From contig NZ_GL586311.1 of the NCBI RefSeq assembly GCF_000184945.1, positions 802,731 to 866,730 on the forward strand: DNA of 64,000 bases. Direction: 5' to 3'. The notes under the pieces were generated by a model. That model was not told the origin of the DNA. It saw only the letters and a program-made list of their open reading frames with translations, and did no database searches. This DNA comes from Segatella buccae ATCC 33574. Its GTDB lineage: Bacteria; Bacteroidota; Bacteroidia; Bacteroidales; Bacteroidaceae. Made by a program: the position numbers and the translations under genes. This document shows positions 44,462 through 53,858 of the stretch, piece by piece; position 1 is the stretch's first letter; each line of letters begins with the position of its first letter.

Positions 44462-44800
44462 TTACTCAGATTGAAAAAAAGCCTTACACGCCTTTTTGTT
44501 GTATTCCCTCGTTTGTCTATTTCCATCCGCCTTATCAGCCCGATTATCCCCATTAGTTTTCTCACTAAGCCCAAACGACATTGCAAAACGGCCACAGTCG
44601 GAAGCTCGTTCGGCCCATCTGAGAATGCAAAAGAGGCCGTTTCACAATGCTGTTTGGGCTACAATTCCGCCCAAACAGCATTGAAAAGCCCCCTTTAGGG
44701 GGTTGGGGGTCTGTAGGTTGAATGGAAACTAAAAAAAGGGGAACGCCATTGCGCTCCCCTTGCTTATGCAAAGATAGTCATATTTTCGCCCAAATGCAAA
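44462..44800 (-). repeat. Promoter-hairpin element, copy D (about 339 bp)
   Basis: Read on the minus strand: TTTG (44800-44797), 20-bp spacer, TATCTTTG (44776-44769); hairpin GGGGAGCGC / GCGTTCCCC with loop AATG (44759-44738), then seven T (44737-44731); CCCCCAACCCCC motif; large stem-loop between 44659 and 44579 with outer arms GCCCAAAC / GTTTGGGC; tail with GTAAGGCTTTTTTT near 44480. It is closest to copy C. It lies in the 840-bp gap 44186-45025 between fabI and the GH3-family gene, antisense to both. Confidence 0.85.
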
Positions 44801-44992
44801 TGTGATGCGAAATATATTGACATTGAATGGAATTGTTTTTAAAGTTGTTATTGCCGCCTATACCATTTCGGGGATAAAATATTCAAATGATTTCATTCTT
44901 ATACCCGGACAGTGGTTATTTCCCGATCTACTCCTCTTCCCGCCACGATTATTAAATTTTGAAAATTGTGCCATTATCTCAAAAGATTAGAT

Positions 44993-45000
44993 TACTTTTG
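44993..45000 (+). promoter_or_regulatory. -7 box of the GH3-family gene
   Basis: TACTTTTG at 44993-45000, about 25 bp before the ATG at 45026. TTGTG at 44966-44970 may serve as -33 at a spacing slightly longer than usual. It excludes the start at 44966 that an unbroken reading frame would allow. Confidence 0.55.
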
Positions 45001-45025
45001 CAATTTAAACGATACATTGACAGCA

Positions 45026-46561
45026 ATGAGTTTAACAAGCATAGTAGGCAATGTCTTCAAGCCCCGCCAGAAAGAGTTGGAGAAGCATTACACGGCCGCT
45101 GCCGAGTTGCAGCATCGCGTGCTTCAGCATCTTTTGGAGAAGGGGAGCGACACTGAATACGGCATCAAGCATTTGCTAAACAACACCCATAGCTACGAAG
45201 AATTTACCGCCAACGTGCCTGTAAACACCTACGAGGAACTGAAAGGAAGCATCGACCGTATGCGCCACGGGGAGGGCGATGTGCTCTGGCCGGGCACGGT
45301 GAAGTGGTATGCCAAGTCGTCGGGCACGACCAATGACAAGTCTAAATTCATCCCCGTCTCCCATGCCGGGCTGCAACGCATCCACTATCAGGGAGGAAAG
45401 GATGTGGTGGCGATCTATCTTCGCAACCACCCCGACAGCCGGCTTTTCGACGGGCGCAGTCTCATTCTCGGCGGGAGCCACTCGCTCAACTACAATCTGC
45501 CGGGGTCGCTTGTGGGCGATTTGAGTGCCATCCTGATAGAAAACATCAATCCGCTGGCCAATCTGGTGCGCGTGCCGAAGAAGCAGACGGCCCTGTTGAG
45601 CGACTTCGAAGTGAAGCGCGACCGCATAGCCCACGAGTGCCTGCACAAGAATGTGACCAACATCTCGGGTGTGCCGTCGTGGATGCTCAGTGTGTTGGTG
45701 CGCGTGATGGAACTCTCCGGCAAGCAGCATCTGGAGGAGGTGTGGCCCAATCTGGAAGTGTTCTTCCACGGCGGCATCTCCTTCACTCCCTATCGCAAGC
45801 AGTATGAGCAGCTCATCACTGCGCCCCGCATGAGCTACATGGAGACCTACAATGCCAGCGAGGGATTCTTCGGCATTCAGGACGACCCGGCCGACAAGTC
45901 GATGCTGCTCATGCTCGACTATGACGTGTTCTATGAGTTCATCCCCATGGACGAGTTTGGCAGCGACAATCCTACGGTGGTGCCGATAGAGGGCGTGGAG
46001 ACTGGCAGAAACTATGCCATGCTCATCACCACTTCCTGCGGACTTTGGCGCTATCTGATAGGCGACACGGTGGAGTTTACGAGCACCAATCCCTATAAGT
46101 TTGTCATCACCGGGCGCACCAAATATTTCATCAATGCTTTCGGCGAGGAGCTCATCATGGACAATGCCGAGAAGGGATTGGCCTACGCCTGCGAGCAGAC
46201 GGGGGCACAGGTGAACGAATACACAGCCGCACCGGTCTACATGGACCGCAACGCCAAGTGCCGCCACCAGTGGCTCATCGAGTTTTCCAAAGAGCCGGAA
46301 GACCTTCAGCAATTTGCCCGACTGCTCGATGGCAAGTTGCAGGAAATCAACAGCGACTATGAGGCCAAGCGTTTTCATGATGTCACATTGCAGCACTTGG
46401 AAATTGTAAAGGCCCGACCGGGACTTTTCAACGACTGGCTCAAAGCGAAAGGCAAGTTGGGAGGGCAGCATAAGGTGCCGCGCTTGAGCAACAGCCGGAA
46501 GAACATCGACGAACTGTTGGAGATGAATCAAGCTTTAAAAAGTAAGGAGGCAGAGGGATAA
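45026..46561 (+). CDS. GH3-family acyl-adenylating enzyme-like protein
   Basis: 511 residues from the ATG at 45026 (MSLTSIVGNVFKPRQKEL). The adenylate-forming signature appears as WYAKSSGTTNDKSKFIP near residue 95, with YMETYNASEGFFGIQD near 275 and LWRYLIGDTVEFTS near 345, and TGRTKYFINAFGEELI near 375. These are the ATP/AMP motifs of the GH3 family, known in plants for joining amino acids to jasmonate and auxin. Bacterial members are widespread in Bacteroidota; their substrate is not known. Own promoter; the following gene starts 168 bp downstream. Confidence 0.9.
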   Translation: MSLTSIVGNVFKPRQKELEKHYTAAAELQHRVLQHLLEKGSDTEYGIKHLLNNTHSYEEFTANVPVNTYEELKGSIDRMRHGEGDVLWPGTVKWYAKSSGTTNDKSKFIPVSHAGLQRIHYQGGKDVVAIYLRNHPDSRLFDGRSLILGGSHSLNYNLPGSLVGDLSAILIENINPLANLVRVPKKQTALLSDFEVKRDRIAHECLHKNVTNISGVPSWMLSVLVRVMELSGKQHLEEVWPNLEVFFHGGISFTPYRKQYEQLITAPRMSYMETYNASEGFFGIQDDPADKSMLLMLDYDVFYEFIPMDEFGSDNPTVVPIEGVETGRNYAMLITTSCGLWRYLIGDTVEFTSTNPYKFVITGRTKYFINAFGEELIMDNAEKGLAYACEQTGAQVNEYTAAPVYMDRNAKCRHQWLIEFSKEPEDLQQFARLLDGKLQEINSDYEAKRFHDVTLQHLEIVKARPGLFNDWLKAKGKLGGQHKVPRLSNSRKNIDELLEMNQALKSKEAEG

Positions 46562-46614
46562 AAGAAACTGCGGGATGCTGCCTCCCGGCAGTCGCGGCCT
46601 CTGCTTTCAGCAAC

Positions 46615-46650
46615 TGTAGGGGCAGTGCTTTATGCCTGCCCGAACGCCCG
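46615..46650 (-). repeat. 34-bp GC-rich dispersed repeat, copy 3
   Basis: TGTAGGGGCAGTGCTTTATG followed by CCTGCCCGAACGCCC, the inverted match of the copies at 1099-1132 and 2383-2418. It lies between the GH3-family gene and the following lipoprotein gene. Confidence 0.65.
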
Positions 46651-46728
46651 ACAGGGCGTATATAGATTTCAGAAGACAAAAGGTAAAATATAAAATAAAA
46701 GTCGGCAGGCGAAATAGAAGGAAAAAGG

Positions 46729-48726
46729 ATGGAAAAAGGAGCATACAATCATCAATACAGGAAAGTAGGAGGATGGCTTTTCCCCTTCTGCCTCTCCGTT
46801 GTTTTACTTTTCTCTTCCTGCGCCCGCATGGGCCAGCCCGACGGCGGATGGTATGACGAGACACCGCCGAGGGTGGTAGGGGCCAGTCCGGCAGACGGGG
46901 GAGTGAATGTGAAATCGAAGAAGATAAGCATCTACTTCAACGAGTTTATCAAGCTCGACAACCCCACGGAGAAGGTCGTCGTTTCGCCCCCGCAACTCGA
47001 AGTGCCCGAAATCAAGGCCGGCGGAAAGCACATACAGGTGGAGTTGCTTGATTCGTTGAAACCGAACACCACCTACACCATCGATTTCTCCGATGCCATC
47101 AGCGACAACAACGAGAACAACCCGATGGGCAACTACACCTACAGCTTCTCCACGGGGGAGGCCATTGACACGATGGAAGTGTCGGGCTATGTGCTCGAAG
47201 CCCAAAATCTGGAGCCCATCAAGGGTATTCTCGTGGGGCTCTATCCTGCCATTCCGGAGAGTGAGATAGGCACTAAGAGCGACACGCTCTTCACCACAAA
47301 ACCCATGATTCGCGTTTCGCGCACCGACAGCCGGGGCCGCTTCGTCATCAAGGGCATTGCCGCAGGCTCCTATCGGGTGTTTGCCTTGCAAGATGCTGAC
47401 GGCAACTACTTCTTCAATCAGAAAAGCGAGAAGATAGCGTTCAACCACGACATCATCACGCCTTCGTCCTATCCCGACACCCGGCAGGACACCCTTTGGA
47501 CCGATTCGCTCCACATCAAGACCATCACGCCCACGGCCTACACTCACTTCGTGCCCGACAACATCGTGCTCACGGCCTTCACTCAGACGAATACCGACCG
47601 GGTGTATATCAAGAACGAGCGCAAGGAGCCCGACCACTTCACGCTTTTCTTCAGCTATGGCAGCGACTCGCTGCCCGTGGTCAGGGGGCTTAATTTCGAC
47701 GACCGCAACGCCTTTGTTGTGGAGGCCGGCGAAAAGCGTGACACGGTGACCTATTGGCTGCGCGACACGGCACTTGTCAATCAAGACACGCTCAACGTGG
47801 CCATGAGCTATCTCATGACCGACAGCCTCGGAAAACTCGTCACCCACACCGACACACTTGAGATATTGTCGAAGCAACCCTATGCCAAACGGCTCAAGCA
47901 GCGGGAGAAAGAGTATGAAAAGTGGGAGAAGCAGCAGGAGAAGCGGCGCAAGCGCGGGGAACCGTTCGACTCCGTTATGCCCGTCAGGCCACTGGAAGTG
48001 GACATCAAGTTGCAGTCGGAGCTCGATCCCGACAAGAACATCCGTTTCTCGTTCCCCACGCCACTGGCCCGAATAGACACCTCGGCCATTCACCTTTATG
48101 CCAAGCACGACACGCTCTGGTACCGCGCTCCGATGGAGTTTGACAGACTGCAGAGCCGCGAATATGAACTGAAGGGCGAGTGGCGGCCCAATATCGAATA
48201 CAGTCTGGAGATAGACAGTGCTGCCTTCCAAGACATTTACGGCAAGGCGTCGGTAGCGGTGAAGAAAGGATTTAAGGTGAGGTCGCTCGATGCCTACAGT
48301 TCGTTGCTCGTCACATTGCAGGGCTTGAACGGTGAACAGGCTGTGGTGCAGTTGCTCGACAACTCCGAGAAAGTGGTCAAGGAAGTGACTACCGGCAACG
48401 GCGTGGCCGAATTTTTCTATGTCGCTCCGGGCGGTTACTACATGCGTATGTATGTAGATCTCAACCGCAACGGCCGTTGGGACACAGGCTCGTATGCCGA
48501 CGACAGGCAGCCCGAGCCGGTGTATTATTATCCTGAAAAGATAGAATGCCGCGCCAAATGGGATGTCACCGAGTCGTGGAATCCCACGGCCCGGACGCTC
48601 AACTTGCAAAAACCGGGTGCCATCACCAAGCAGAAGCCCGACAAAGAGAAGAAAATCAAAAGCCAGAATGCCAAGCGGGCCAAGGAACTTGGCATCAAAT
48701 ATCTGCCCGATGAACTCAAGTTATGA
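46729..48726 (+). CDS. Large outer-surface lipoprotein with N-terminal Ig-like domain
   Basis: 665 residues with a lipoprotein signal ending VVLLFSSC (Cys near residue 31). Residues about 43-142 match the SbsA/Big_5 Ig-like domain found at the N-terminus of many Bacteroidota lipoproteins (ETPPRVVGASPADGGVNV). A carboxypeptidase-regulatory-like fold follows (about 150-250), then beta-rich repeats with a highly charged helix KRLKQREKEYEKWEKQQE near 385-405, perhaps a coiled coil. The C-terminus is Lys-rich. No enzyme motif is visible. It is followed 16 bp later by a DUF3108 gene; the pair is common in Bacteroidota. Confidence 0.85.
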   Translation: MEKGAYNHQYRKVGGWLFPFCLSVVLLFSSCARMGQPDGGWYDETPPRVVGASPADGGVNVKSKKISIYFNEFIKLDNPTEKVVVSPPQLEVPEIKAGGKHIQVELLDSLKPNTTYTIDFSDAISDNNENNPMGNYTYSFSTGEAIDTMEVSGYVLEAQNLEPIKGILVGLYPAIPESEIGTKSDTLFTTKPMIRVSRTDSRGRFVIKGIAAGSYRVFALQDADGNYFFNQKSEKIAFNHDIITPSSYPDTRQDTLWTDSLHIKTITPTAYTHFVPDNIVLTAFTQTNTDRVYIKNERKEPDHFTLFFSYGSDSLPVVRGLNFDDRNAFVVEAGEKRDTVTYWLRDTALVNQDTLNVAMSYLMTDSLGKLVTHTDTLEILSKQPYAKRLKQREKEYEKWEKQQEKRRKRGEPFDSVMPVRPLEVDIKLQSELDPDKNIRFSFPTPLARIDTSAIHLYAKHDTLWYRAPMEFDRLQSREYELKGEWRPNIEYSLEIDSAAFQDIYGKASVAVKKGFKVRSLDAYSSLLVTLQGLNGEQAVVQLLDNSEKVVKEVTTGNGVAEFFYVAPGGYYMRMYVDLNRNGRWDTGSYADDRQPEPVYYYPEKIECRAKWDVTESWNPTARTLNLQKPGAITKQKPDKEKKIKSQNAKRAKELGIKYLPDELKL

Positions 48727-48742
48727 CACTAAAACTATACAG

Positions 48743-49558
48743 ATGATGAAACGACTCCGATTTTCCCTGTTGCTATGCGTGCTTTTGGCGTTTTCGCCAA
48801 GGGCCGGTGCACAGTGTACATTCCGCAACACAGCCTTCACGAGTGGGGAATACCTGACTTATAACCTTTATTATAATTGGAAGTTTGTATGGCTGAAAGC
48901 CGGCACGGCCAGCATGTCTATCGTCAACACCACCTATAAAGGAAACAAGGCCTATCGGGCCAGTCTCACCACGCGTGGCAACAGTAGGGCCGACAAGATC
49001 TTTATCATGCGCGACACGTTGCTTTGTTATGTCTCTCAGGAAATGGCCCCTTTGTATTTCCGGAAGGGTGCCCTTGAAGGCAACCGCTACCGGGTGGACG
49101 AGGTGTTCTATTCCTATCCCGGCACCGGAGCATACGTGAAGCAGCACCGGATGGATGCCGACGGCGAGCACCACTGGCAGCAACACAACTACCAAGACTG
49201 TGTCTACGACATGTTGAGCATCTTCTTGCGGGCCCGGTCATTCAATCCAGCCAACTGGAAGGCAGGCTACGTGGTCAACTTCCCCATGGTCGACGGCAAC
49301 AACCGGGAGAATGCGCAGTTGCGTTTTCATGGCCGGTCGAAGGTGAAGGCCGACAACGGGCACACCTATCACTGTCTGGAGCTGTCGTATATGGAGTTTG
49401 CCAAAGACCGGTGGAAGGAAATCGTGCGATTTTATGTCACCGATGATACCAATCACATCCCCGTGCGTCTCGACATGTTTCTGCGCTTTGGGTCGGCCAA
49501 GGCCTTCCTTGTGAGCATGAAAGGAAATAACAGTAAAGTCACTTCGTTGGTAAGATAA
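48743..49558 (+). CDS. DUF3108 secreted protein
   Basis: 271 residues from the ATG at 48743 (MMKRLRFSLLLCVLLAFSPRAGA signal peptide). TFRNTAFTSGEYLTYNLYYNWKFVWLKAGTASMSI is the DUF3108 start, with the conserved GEYL-Y-W-F/W-KAG pattern. The mature protein is beta-rich and periplasmic or surface-exposed. Function is not established; it probably works with the lipoprotein encoded directly upstream. It ends just before a strong terminator. Confidence 0.87.
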   Translation: MMKRLRFSLLLCVLLAFSPRAGAQCTFRNTAFTSGEYLTYNLYYNWKFVWLKAGTASMSIVNTTYKGNKAYRASLTTRGNSRADKIFIMRDTLLCYVSQEMAPLYFRKGALEGNRYRVDEVFYSYPGTGAYVKQHRMDADGEHHWQQHNYQDCVYDMLSIFLRARSFNPANWKAGYVVNFPMVDGNNRENAQLRFHGRSKVKADNGHTYHCLELSYMEFAKDRWKEIVRFYVTDDTNHIPVRLDMFLRFGSAKAFLVSMKGNNSKVTSLVR

Positions 49559-49565
49559 GAATTCC

Positions 49566-49602
49566 GGATGACAGCCGTGTGCTGTCATCCTTTTATTTTT
49601 TT
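49566..49602 (+). terminator. Terminator directly before the GH28 gene
   Basis: GGATGACAGC / GCTGTCATCC, a perfect 10-bp stem with a 5-nt loop, followed by TTTTATTTTTTT. It ends only 12 bp before the GH28 ATG at 49615, and no promoter is seen between them, so GH28 expression must depend on read-through or on a promoter hidden upstream. Confidence 0.85.
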
Positions 49603-49614
49603 AATACAGAACAA

Positions 49615-50994
49615 ATGAAAATCACCAGACTTTTGCCGGCATTGCTGTTGCTGGTGGCAACCAAAGCGTGGGCCCTTGACTATCCTGCGGCCACGCGTGA
49701 TTCCATTCTCCGTCACATCACCGGAGCCTCTATGCCCACCCGCGTCATCGACCTTGCACGTCTCGGAGCCAAGACCGACGGAAAGACCGATGCCCGTCCG
49801 GCCATGATAAAAGCCCTCCGGCAGGCTCGCAAGTGGGGTAGGGCTAGGATAGTACTTTCCGGTGGCGTGTTTCTGATGTGCGGTCCCATCCATCTGGTCG
49901 ACGGTGTGTGCCTCGACATCCGCGAGGGGGCCACGTTGCGTTTCTCCCCTGAGCCCCGCTTCTATCTGCCTACAGTGGCAACCAGTTGGGAGGGAACGTT
50001 CCTCAACAACTACAGTCCGATGATCTATGGTCGCAACCTGCACGATGTATCTATCGTGGGCAAGGGACTGATCGACGGCAACTGTGCTGCCACTTTCGCC
50101 ACTTGGCGTGCCCGGCAGAAAGAGGGGCAGACCCTTTCGCGCCGCATGAACCACGAGGAGAGGCCGTTGGCAGAGCGCAACTTCGGCGAGGGGCATTGGC
50201 TGCGCCCCCAACTCATACAACTCTTCGGATGCCGGAACGTGACCATTGAGGGTGTGAAAATCATCAACAGTCCCTTTTGGTGCATCCATCTGCTGCAAAG
50301 CGAGAATGTCATTTGCCGAGGATTGCGTTACGATGCCAAGCTCGTGAACAACGACGGCATCGATCCCGAGTCTTCGCGTAACGTTCTCATCGAAGATGTC
50401 AGTTTCGACAATGGCGACGACAACGTAGCCATCAAGAGCGGGCGCGACAACGACGGTTGGACCCATGCGCACCCGTCGGAGAACATCATCATCCGTCGCT
50501 GCCGTTTCAAGGGGCTCCACGCCGTGGTCATCGGCAGCGAGATGAGCGGCGGAGTGAGGAATGTGTTTGTGGAGGATTGCGACTTTGCGGGCTATTGCAA
50601 GCGCGGTCTTTACATCAAGACCAATCCAGACCGGGGCGGATACGTGAAAAACATCTACATGAAAGATTGTCGTTTCGATGAGGTGGAAGATCTTATATAC
50701 GTCACGAGCATGTATGCCGGCGAAGGACTTGGCAGCCGTCATTTCTCAGAAGTGGAACATCTGCTCGTCGACGGGGTGAGTTGCAGAAGGGCCCGGGCAG
50801 CCGGCATTGTGCTGCAAGGCACCAAAGCCAAGCCCATTCGGGATGTCACGATTCGCCGTGTGGAGATAGGAGAGGTGAAAAATGCCGTGAGCATCGACGA
50901 TGCCGTGCAGGTGACACTTGAAGATTGTCACTTGGGAGGCCGGGCCGGAGTGCCTACACAGGTGACCGATGGCGACCGGCTGTTTGAGAGATAG
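49615..50994 (+). CDS. Secreted glycoside hydrolase family 28 (polygalacturonase-like)
   Basis: 459 residues from the ATG at 49615 with a signal peptide (MKITRLLPALLLLVATKAWA). The right-handed beta-helix holds the GH28 motifs in order: NNDGIDPES (catalytic Asp), GDDNVAIKSG (paired Asp), HAVVIGSEMSGGVRN in place of G-H-G, and KRGLYIKTNP in place of R-x-K. Family members cleave polygalacturonan or rhamnogalacturonan by hydrolysis in the periplasm or outside. Together with two PL1 lyases and GH51 it points to pectin use. Confidence 0.93.
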   Translation: MKITRLLPALLLLVATKAWALDYPAATRDSILRHITGASMPTRVIDLARLGAKTDGKTDARPAMIKALRQARKWGRARIVLSGGVFLMCGPIHLVDGVCLDIREGATLRFSPEPRFYLPTVATSWEGTFLNNYSPMIYGRNLHDVSIVGKGLIDGNCAATFATWRARQKEGQTLSRRMNHEERPLAERNFGEGHWLRPQLIQLFGCRNVTIEGVKIINSPFWCIHLLQSENVICRGLRYDAKLVNNDGIDPESSRNVLIEDVSFDNGDDNVAIKSGRDNDGWTHAHPSENIIIRRCRFKGLHAVVIGSEMSGGVRNVFVEDCDFAGYCKRGLYIKTNPDRGGYVKNIYMKDCRFDEVEDLIYVTSMYAGEGLGSRHFSEVEHLLVDGVSCRRARAAGIVLQGTKAKPIRDVTIRRVEIGEVKNAVSIDDAVQVTLEDCHLGGRAGVPTQVTDGDRLFER

Positions 50995-51097
50995 GGCGGT
51001 GTGGTGCTCGGTCAAGAGTGTTGGAAAGAGTCGAGTTTTGTGTTTATTTAACTACCCGAAGTAACATTTGTGACTGACAGTCAACGGATTTAGTGCG

Positions 51098-51105
51098 TAT
51101 ATTTG
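51098..51105 (+). promoter_or_regulatory. -7 box of the DUF438 gene
   Basis: TATATTTG at 51098-51105, 33 bp before the ATG at 51138. TTTG occurs at 51067-51070, a spacing longer than consensus. It rules out a start at 51093. Confidence 0.5.
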
Positions 51106-51137
51106 CATTCGGAAAGGAATCAAACAATAAAAGTCGT

Positions 51138-52727
51138 ATGGAAAATAAAATGCAACACTATCTCCCCGAGATAGAACAGGAGAAGATGAAAAGGCTTCAC
51201 GACATCGAAGACCGGTATCACGCAGGAGACCTCACGCTCGAAGAGGCCCGTCGGGAACTGGCCGAAAAGGTGGGAAAGGTGAACCCCTACCACATTGCCT
51301 ATGTCGAGCAGACCATGACCGAGGAAAGTGACGACGAGTGTATCAGGGAAGACATCCACCAGACGCTCCATCTGCTCGACGGACTGATGGACACTTCGCT
51401 GCCCAACCTGCCGGAGACTCACCCCATCATGCACTATCTGCGGGAGAATGAGGAGATGCGCCGGCTGCTCTTGGCCGTGGAAGACCTGATGCAGTATCCC
51501 ATGATCAAGAATCAGTGGCTGGAGCTCTACGACCGTATCAAACTTTACCCCATACACTACAAGCGCAAGCAAAACCAGCTCTATCCTGTGCTCGAGAAGA
51601 AGGGGTTTACACGGCCTACGACCACTATGTGGACTTTCGACGACCTCGTGCGCGACATCATCAGAGACTCCGAGCGCCTGCTCGGAGAGATGCGCGAGGA
51701 AGAGTTCATCGCCAAGCAGCAAGAACTGCTCGACTACTGCCGCGACCTCATGCACAAGGAGGAGGCCATTCTCTATCCCACTTCGATGGCCATGATCAGC
51801 CCTAAGGAGTTTGAGGAGATGAAGGAGGGCGACCGGGAGATAGGTTTCGCTTTCTTCGATGTGGCTCCTGAGGAGACTGCCCACACTGCCGAAAAGGCCC
51901 CGGAAGCGGTTCCCGCAGGCTTTGCGGCCGATTTGCAGGCCTTGTTGGGCAAATACGGCTACACTTCCGGAGGCAGCGACAAGCTCGATGTGACCACCGG
52001 CCGGCTCACCCTCGAACAGATCAACCTCATCTACAAGCATCTGCCCATCGATATCTCGTTTGTCGACGAAAACGAACTCGTGTGCTTCTATTCCGATACT
52101 GACCACCGCATCTTTCCGCGCAGCAAAAACGTGATAGGCCGCGAGGTGATGAACTGCCACCCCAAGAAGAGTGCCCACGTGGTGCGTGAAGTGATTGACA
52201 AGCTGCGCAGCGGCGAGCAAGACAGGGCAGAGTTTTGGATCAACAAGCCCGGCCTGTTCATCTACATTGTCTATGTGGCCGTGCGCGACAAAGACGGCAA
52301 GTTCCGCGGTGTGCTTGAGATGATGCAAGACTGCACACATATCCGCGCCCTCGAAGGTTCACAGACGCTGCTCACGTGGGCTGGCGAAAATGTCTCCGAC
52401 AAGGCTTCCGCCGCCCCCGAAGCAAAGGGAAGCGGGCCCGGCAGCTCTACTCCTACCGCTCCCGAAGCCGAAGCGGAGAGTCCGTCCGACTCCTCTCCCG
52501 CGCCATCCGTCACCGCCATCACGCCCGAAACGCGCCTGAAAGACCTCCTGAAGCAATATCCCGACCTCAAAAAGCGGCTTCCGGAGATAGCCCCGGAGTT
52601 TAAGATGCTCAGTTCACCGCTCGGGAAAATCATCGCTGCCAAGGCCGATGTGCGGATGATGAGCGAGCGCTCGGGCGTGGAACTCAACTCCCTCATCGGG
52701 CAGCTCAAGCGGCTCATCGGGGGGTAA
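51138..52727 (+). CDS. DUF438, hemerythrin, PAS and DUF1858 multidomain protein
   Basis: 529 residues from the ATG at 51138. Domains in order: DUF438 (about 20-85, LEEARRELAEKVGKVNPYHI), hemerythrin-like HHE domain (about 90-225, His in THPIMHYLREN, LYPIHYKRKQNQLYP and LMHKEEAILYP that can bind a di-iron site), PAS-like domain (about 270-405, VDENELVCFYSDTDHRIFPRS), a Ser/Pro/Ala-rich linker (about 415-465) and a C-terminal DUF1858 (about 470-529, TRLKDLLKQYPDLKKRLPEI). Proteins with this set are thought to sense or handle oxygen or nitric oxide in anaerobes; the DUF1858 end is shared with iron-sulfur repair proteins. No output domain is seen. Confidence 0.9.
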   Translation: MENKMQHYLPEIEQEKMKRLHDIEDRYHAGDLTLEEARRELAEKVGKVNPYHIAYVEQTMTEESDDECIREDIHQTLHLLDGLMDTSLPNLPETHPIMHYLRENEEMRRLLLAVEDLMQYPMIKNQWLELYDRIKLYPIHYKRKQNQLYPVLEKKGFTRPTTTMWTFDDLVRDIIRDSERLLGEMREEEFIAKQQELLDYCRDLMHKEEAILYPTSMAMISPKEFEEMKEGDREIGFAFFDVAPEETAHTAEKAPEAVPAGFAADLQALLGKYGYTSGGSDKLDVTTGRLTLEQINLIYKHLPIDISFVDENELVCFYSDTDHRIFPRSKNVIGREVMNCHPKKSAHVVREVIDKLRSGEQDRAEFWINKPGLFIYIVYVAVRDKDGKFRGVLEMMQDCTHIRALEGSQTLLTWAGENVSDKASAAPEAKGSGPGSSTPTAPEAEAESPSDSSPAPSVTAITPETRLKDLLKQYPDLKKRLPEIAPEFKMLSSPLGKIIAAKADVRMMSERSGVELNSLIGQLKRLIGG

Positions 52728-52756
52728 ACAAGTATATTTATTCTGCATTATAACCG

Positions 52757-52797
52757 GAATGGCCGACCTCATTTGGGGCCGGCTATTTTTGTTTTTT
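52757..52797 (+). terminator. Intrinsic terminator after the DUF438 gene
   Basis: TGGCCGACCTC and GGGGCCGGCTA form an 11-bp stem with one mismatch and an ATTT loop, followed by TTTTTGTTTTTT. Confidence 0.8.
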
Positions 52798-52938
52798 CCC
52801 AACGGCCCATGCCGTTTTTTCTTCCGGCTTACCTTCGTATGTTTTCAGTCATGCACGGTTATGATGGGTGTTTTTACTGATAAACGATGGAATATTATTG
52901 GAAAATTTCGTAATTTTGTCATCAAACAACGAATTTGA

Positions 52939-53775
52939 ATGCCACCCATGCTCCAAATACTCCAACGAAAATATCCATTTAAGCCGGGCAATTGGAAAGA
53001 TAGTCTGCTGCTTTCAGCCATCGTCTTCCTGATTCTTTATTTCCTTGTTCCCTTTGGCCTCAATATCTATGAGCAGAATGGAGGAAATCTGTTGGGAGTT
53101 GTTCTTGGATATAGTCTTATCACCTATATCAGTCAGGCTGCCTATCAGAAATGTGTCAGCCGCTTGGCTGCCAGAAAAAGCATCTGGACAATAGCCGACG
53201 CAGGCCTTTCCTGCATCCTGTTTTGGCTTTTTCTGGGCCTGTGCAATGCCATCTATTCCATCGTCGTCTTTCATATCGGGGCCCAGTATTTTGCCAAAGT
53301 GATTCTCGTTTTCCTTTATTGGACATTCATTATCGGCATCATTTTGGGCATCGTGACCTTTCTCGTCAATTACAATCGTTATCTGAAGACGGAGCTGGCA
53401 GGGATGCTACAGAAAAACACGGAGGAGCAGGAAGACATCATTGTGACGATACACGACACGGCAGCGAGAGGCTCCGACCTCCGGATAGGGCTCAATGAAT
53501 TTCTCTATGCCGAGTCGCAGAAAAATGATGTGACCATTTACTATAAGCAAGGCAGAGAATTGCTTCATAGGACGATGAGACTGACGATGGCAGCCCTATT
53601 GTCAGATTTGGACTATCACAACATCTTCCAATGCCACCGCTCGTTTGTCGTTAACATCAATAACATTTCCGATGCCAAGGGTAATTCGAATGGTTATCAA
53701 CTGAAATTGTCCGACTGTCCGGCGGCAGTTCCAGTCTCCCGTACTTATGTCCCTAAGTTGAAATCGTATTTATAG
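52939..53775 (+). CDS. Membrane-anchored LytTR-family transcription regulator
   Basis: 278 residues. Four hydrophobic segments lie within residues 22-155 (for example SAIVFLILYFLVPFGLNIY and VILVFLYWTFIIGIILGIVTF). A short linker leads to a LytTR DNA-binding domain at about 180-278, with EFLYAESQKNDVTIYY, MAALLSDLDYHNIFQCHRSFVVNINNISD and PVSRTYVPKL, the family signature. The protein would bind DNA while fixed in the membrane, with no separate response-regulator receiver. It lies 138 bp before an EreA/ChaN-like gene whose promoter is preceded by two long direct repeats, the likely binding sites. Confidence 0.92.
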   Translation: MPPMLQILQRKYPFKPGNWKDSLLLSAIVFLILYFLVPFGLNIYEQNGGNLLGVVLGYSLITYISQAAYQKCVSRLAARKSIWTIADAGLSCILFWLFLGLCNAIYSIVVFHIGAQYFAKVILVFLYWTFIIGIILGIVTFLVNYNRYLKTELAGMLQKNTEEQEDIIVTIHDTAARGSDLRIGLNEFLYAESQKNDVTIYYKQGRELLHRTMRLTMAALLSDLDYHNIFQCHRSFVVNINNISDAKGNSNGYQLKLSDCPAAVPVSRTYVPKLKSYL

Positions 53776-53780
53776 GCATA

Positions 53781-53849
53781 GTCATCCGTCACAAAACTTA
53801 GTCAAATGGCCATTGCGATAGCCGTCTGTCACTTTTCTTAGTTGTATGG
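53781..53849 (+). promoter_or_regulatory. Two 40-bp-offset direct repeats, likely LytTR operator
   Basis: Unit 1 (53781-53809) and unit 2 (53821-53849) share GTCAC, four variable bases, CTTAGT and a terminal ATGG. They lie 9 bp upstream of the -33 box at 53859. Offset is exactly 40 bp, close to four helical turns, so two regulator dimers would bind one face of the DNA. LytTR regulators are known to bind paired direct repeats upstream of promoters. Confidence 0.7.
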
Positions 53850-53858
53850 ATTGAGTAT

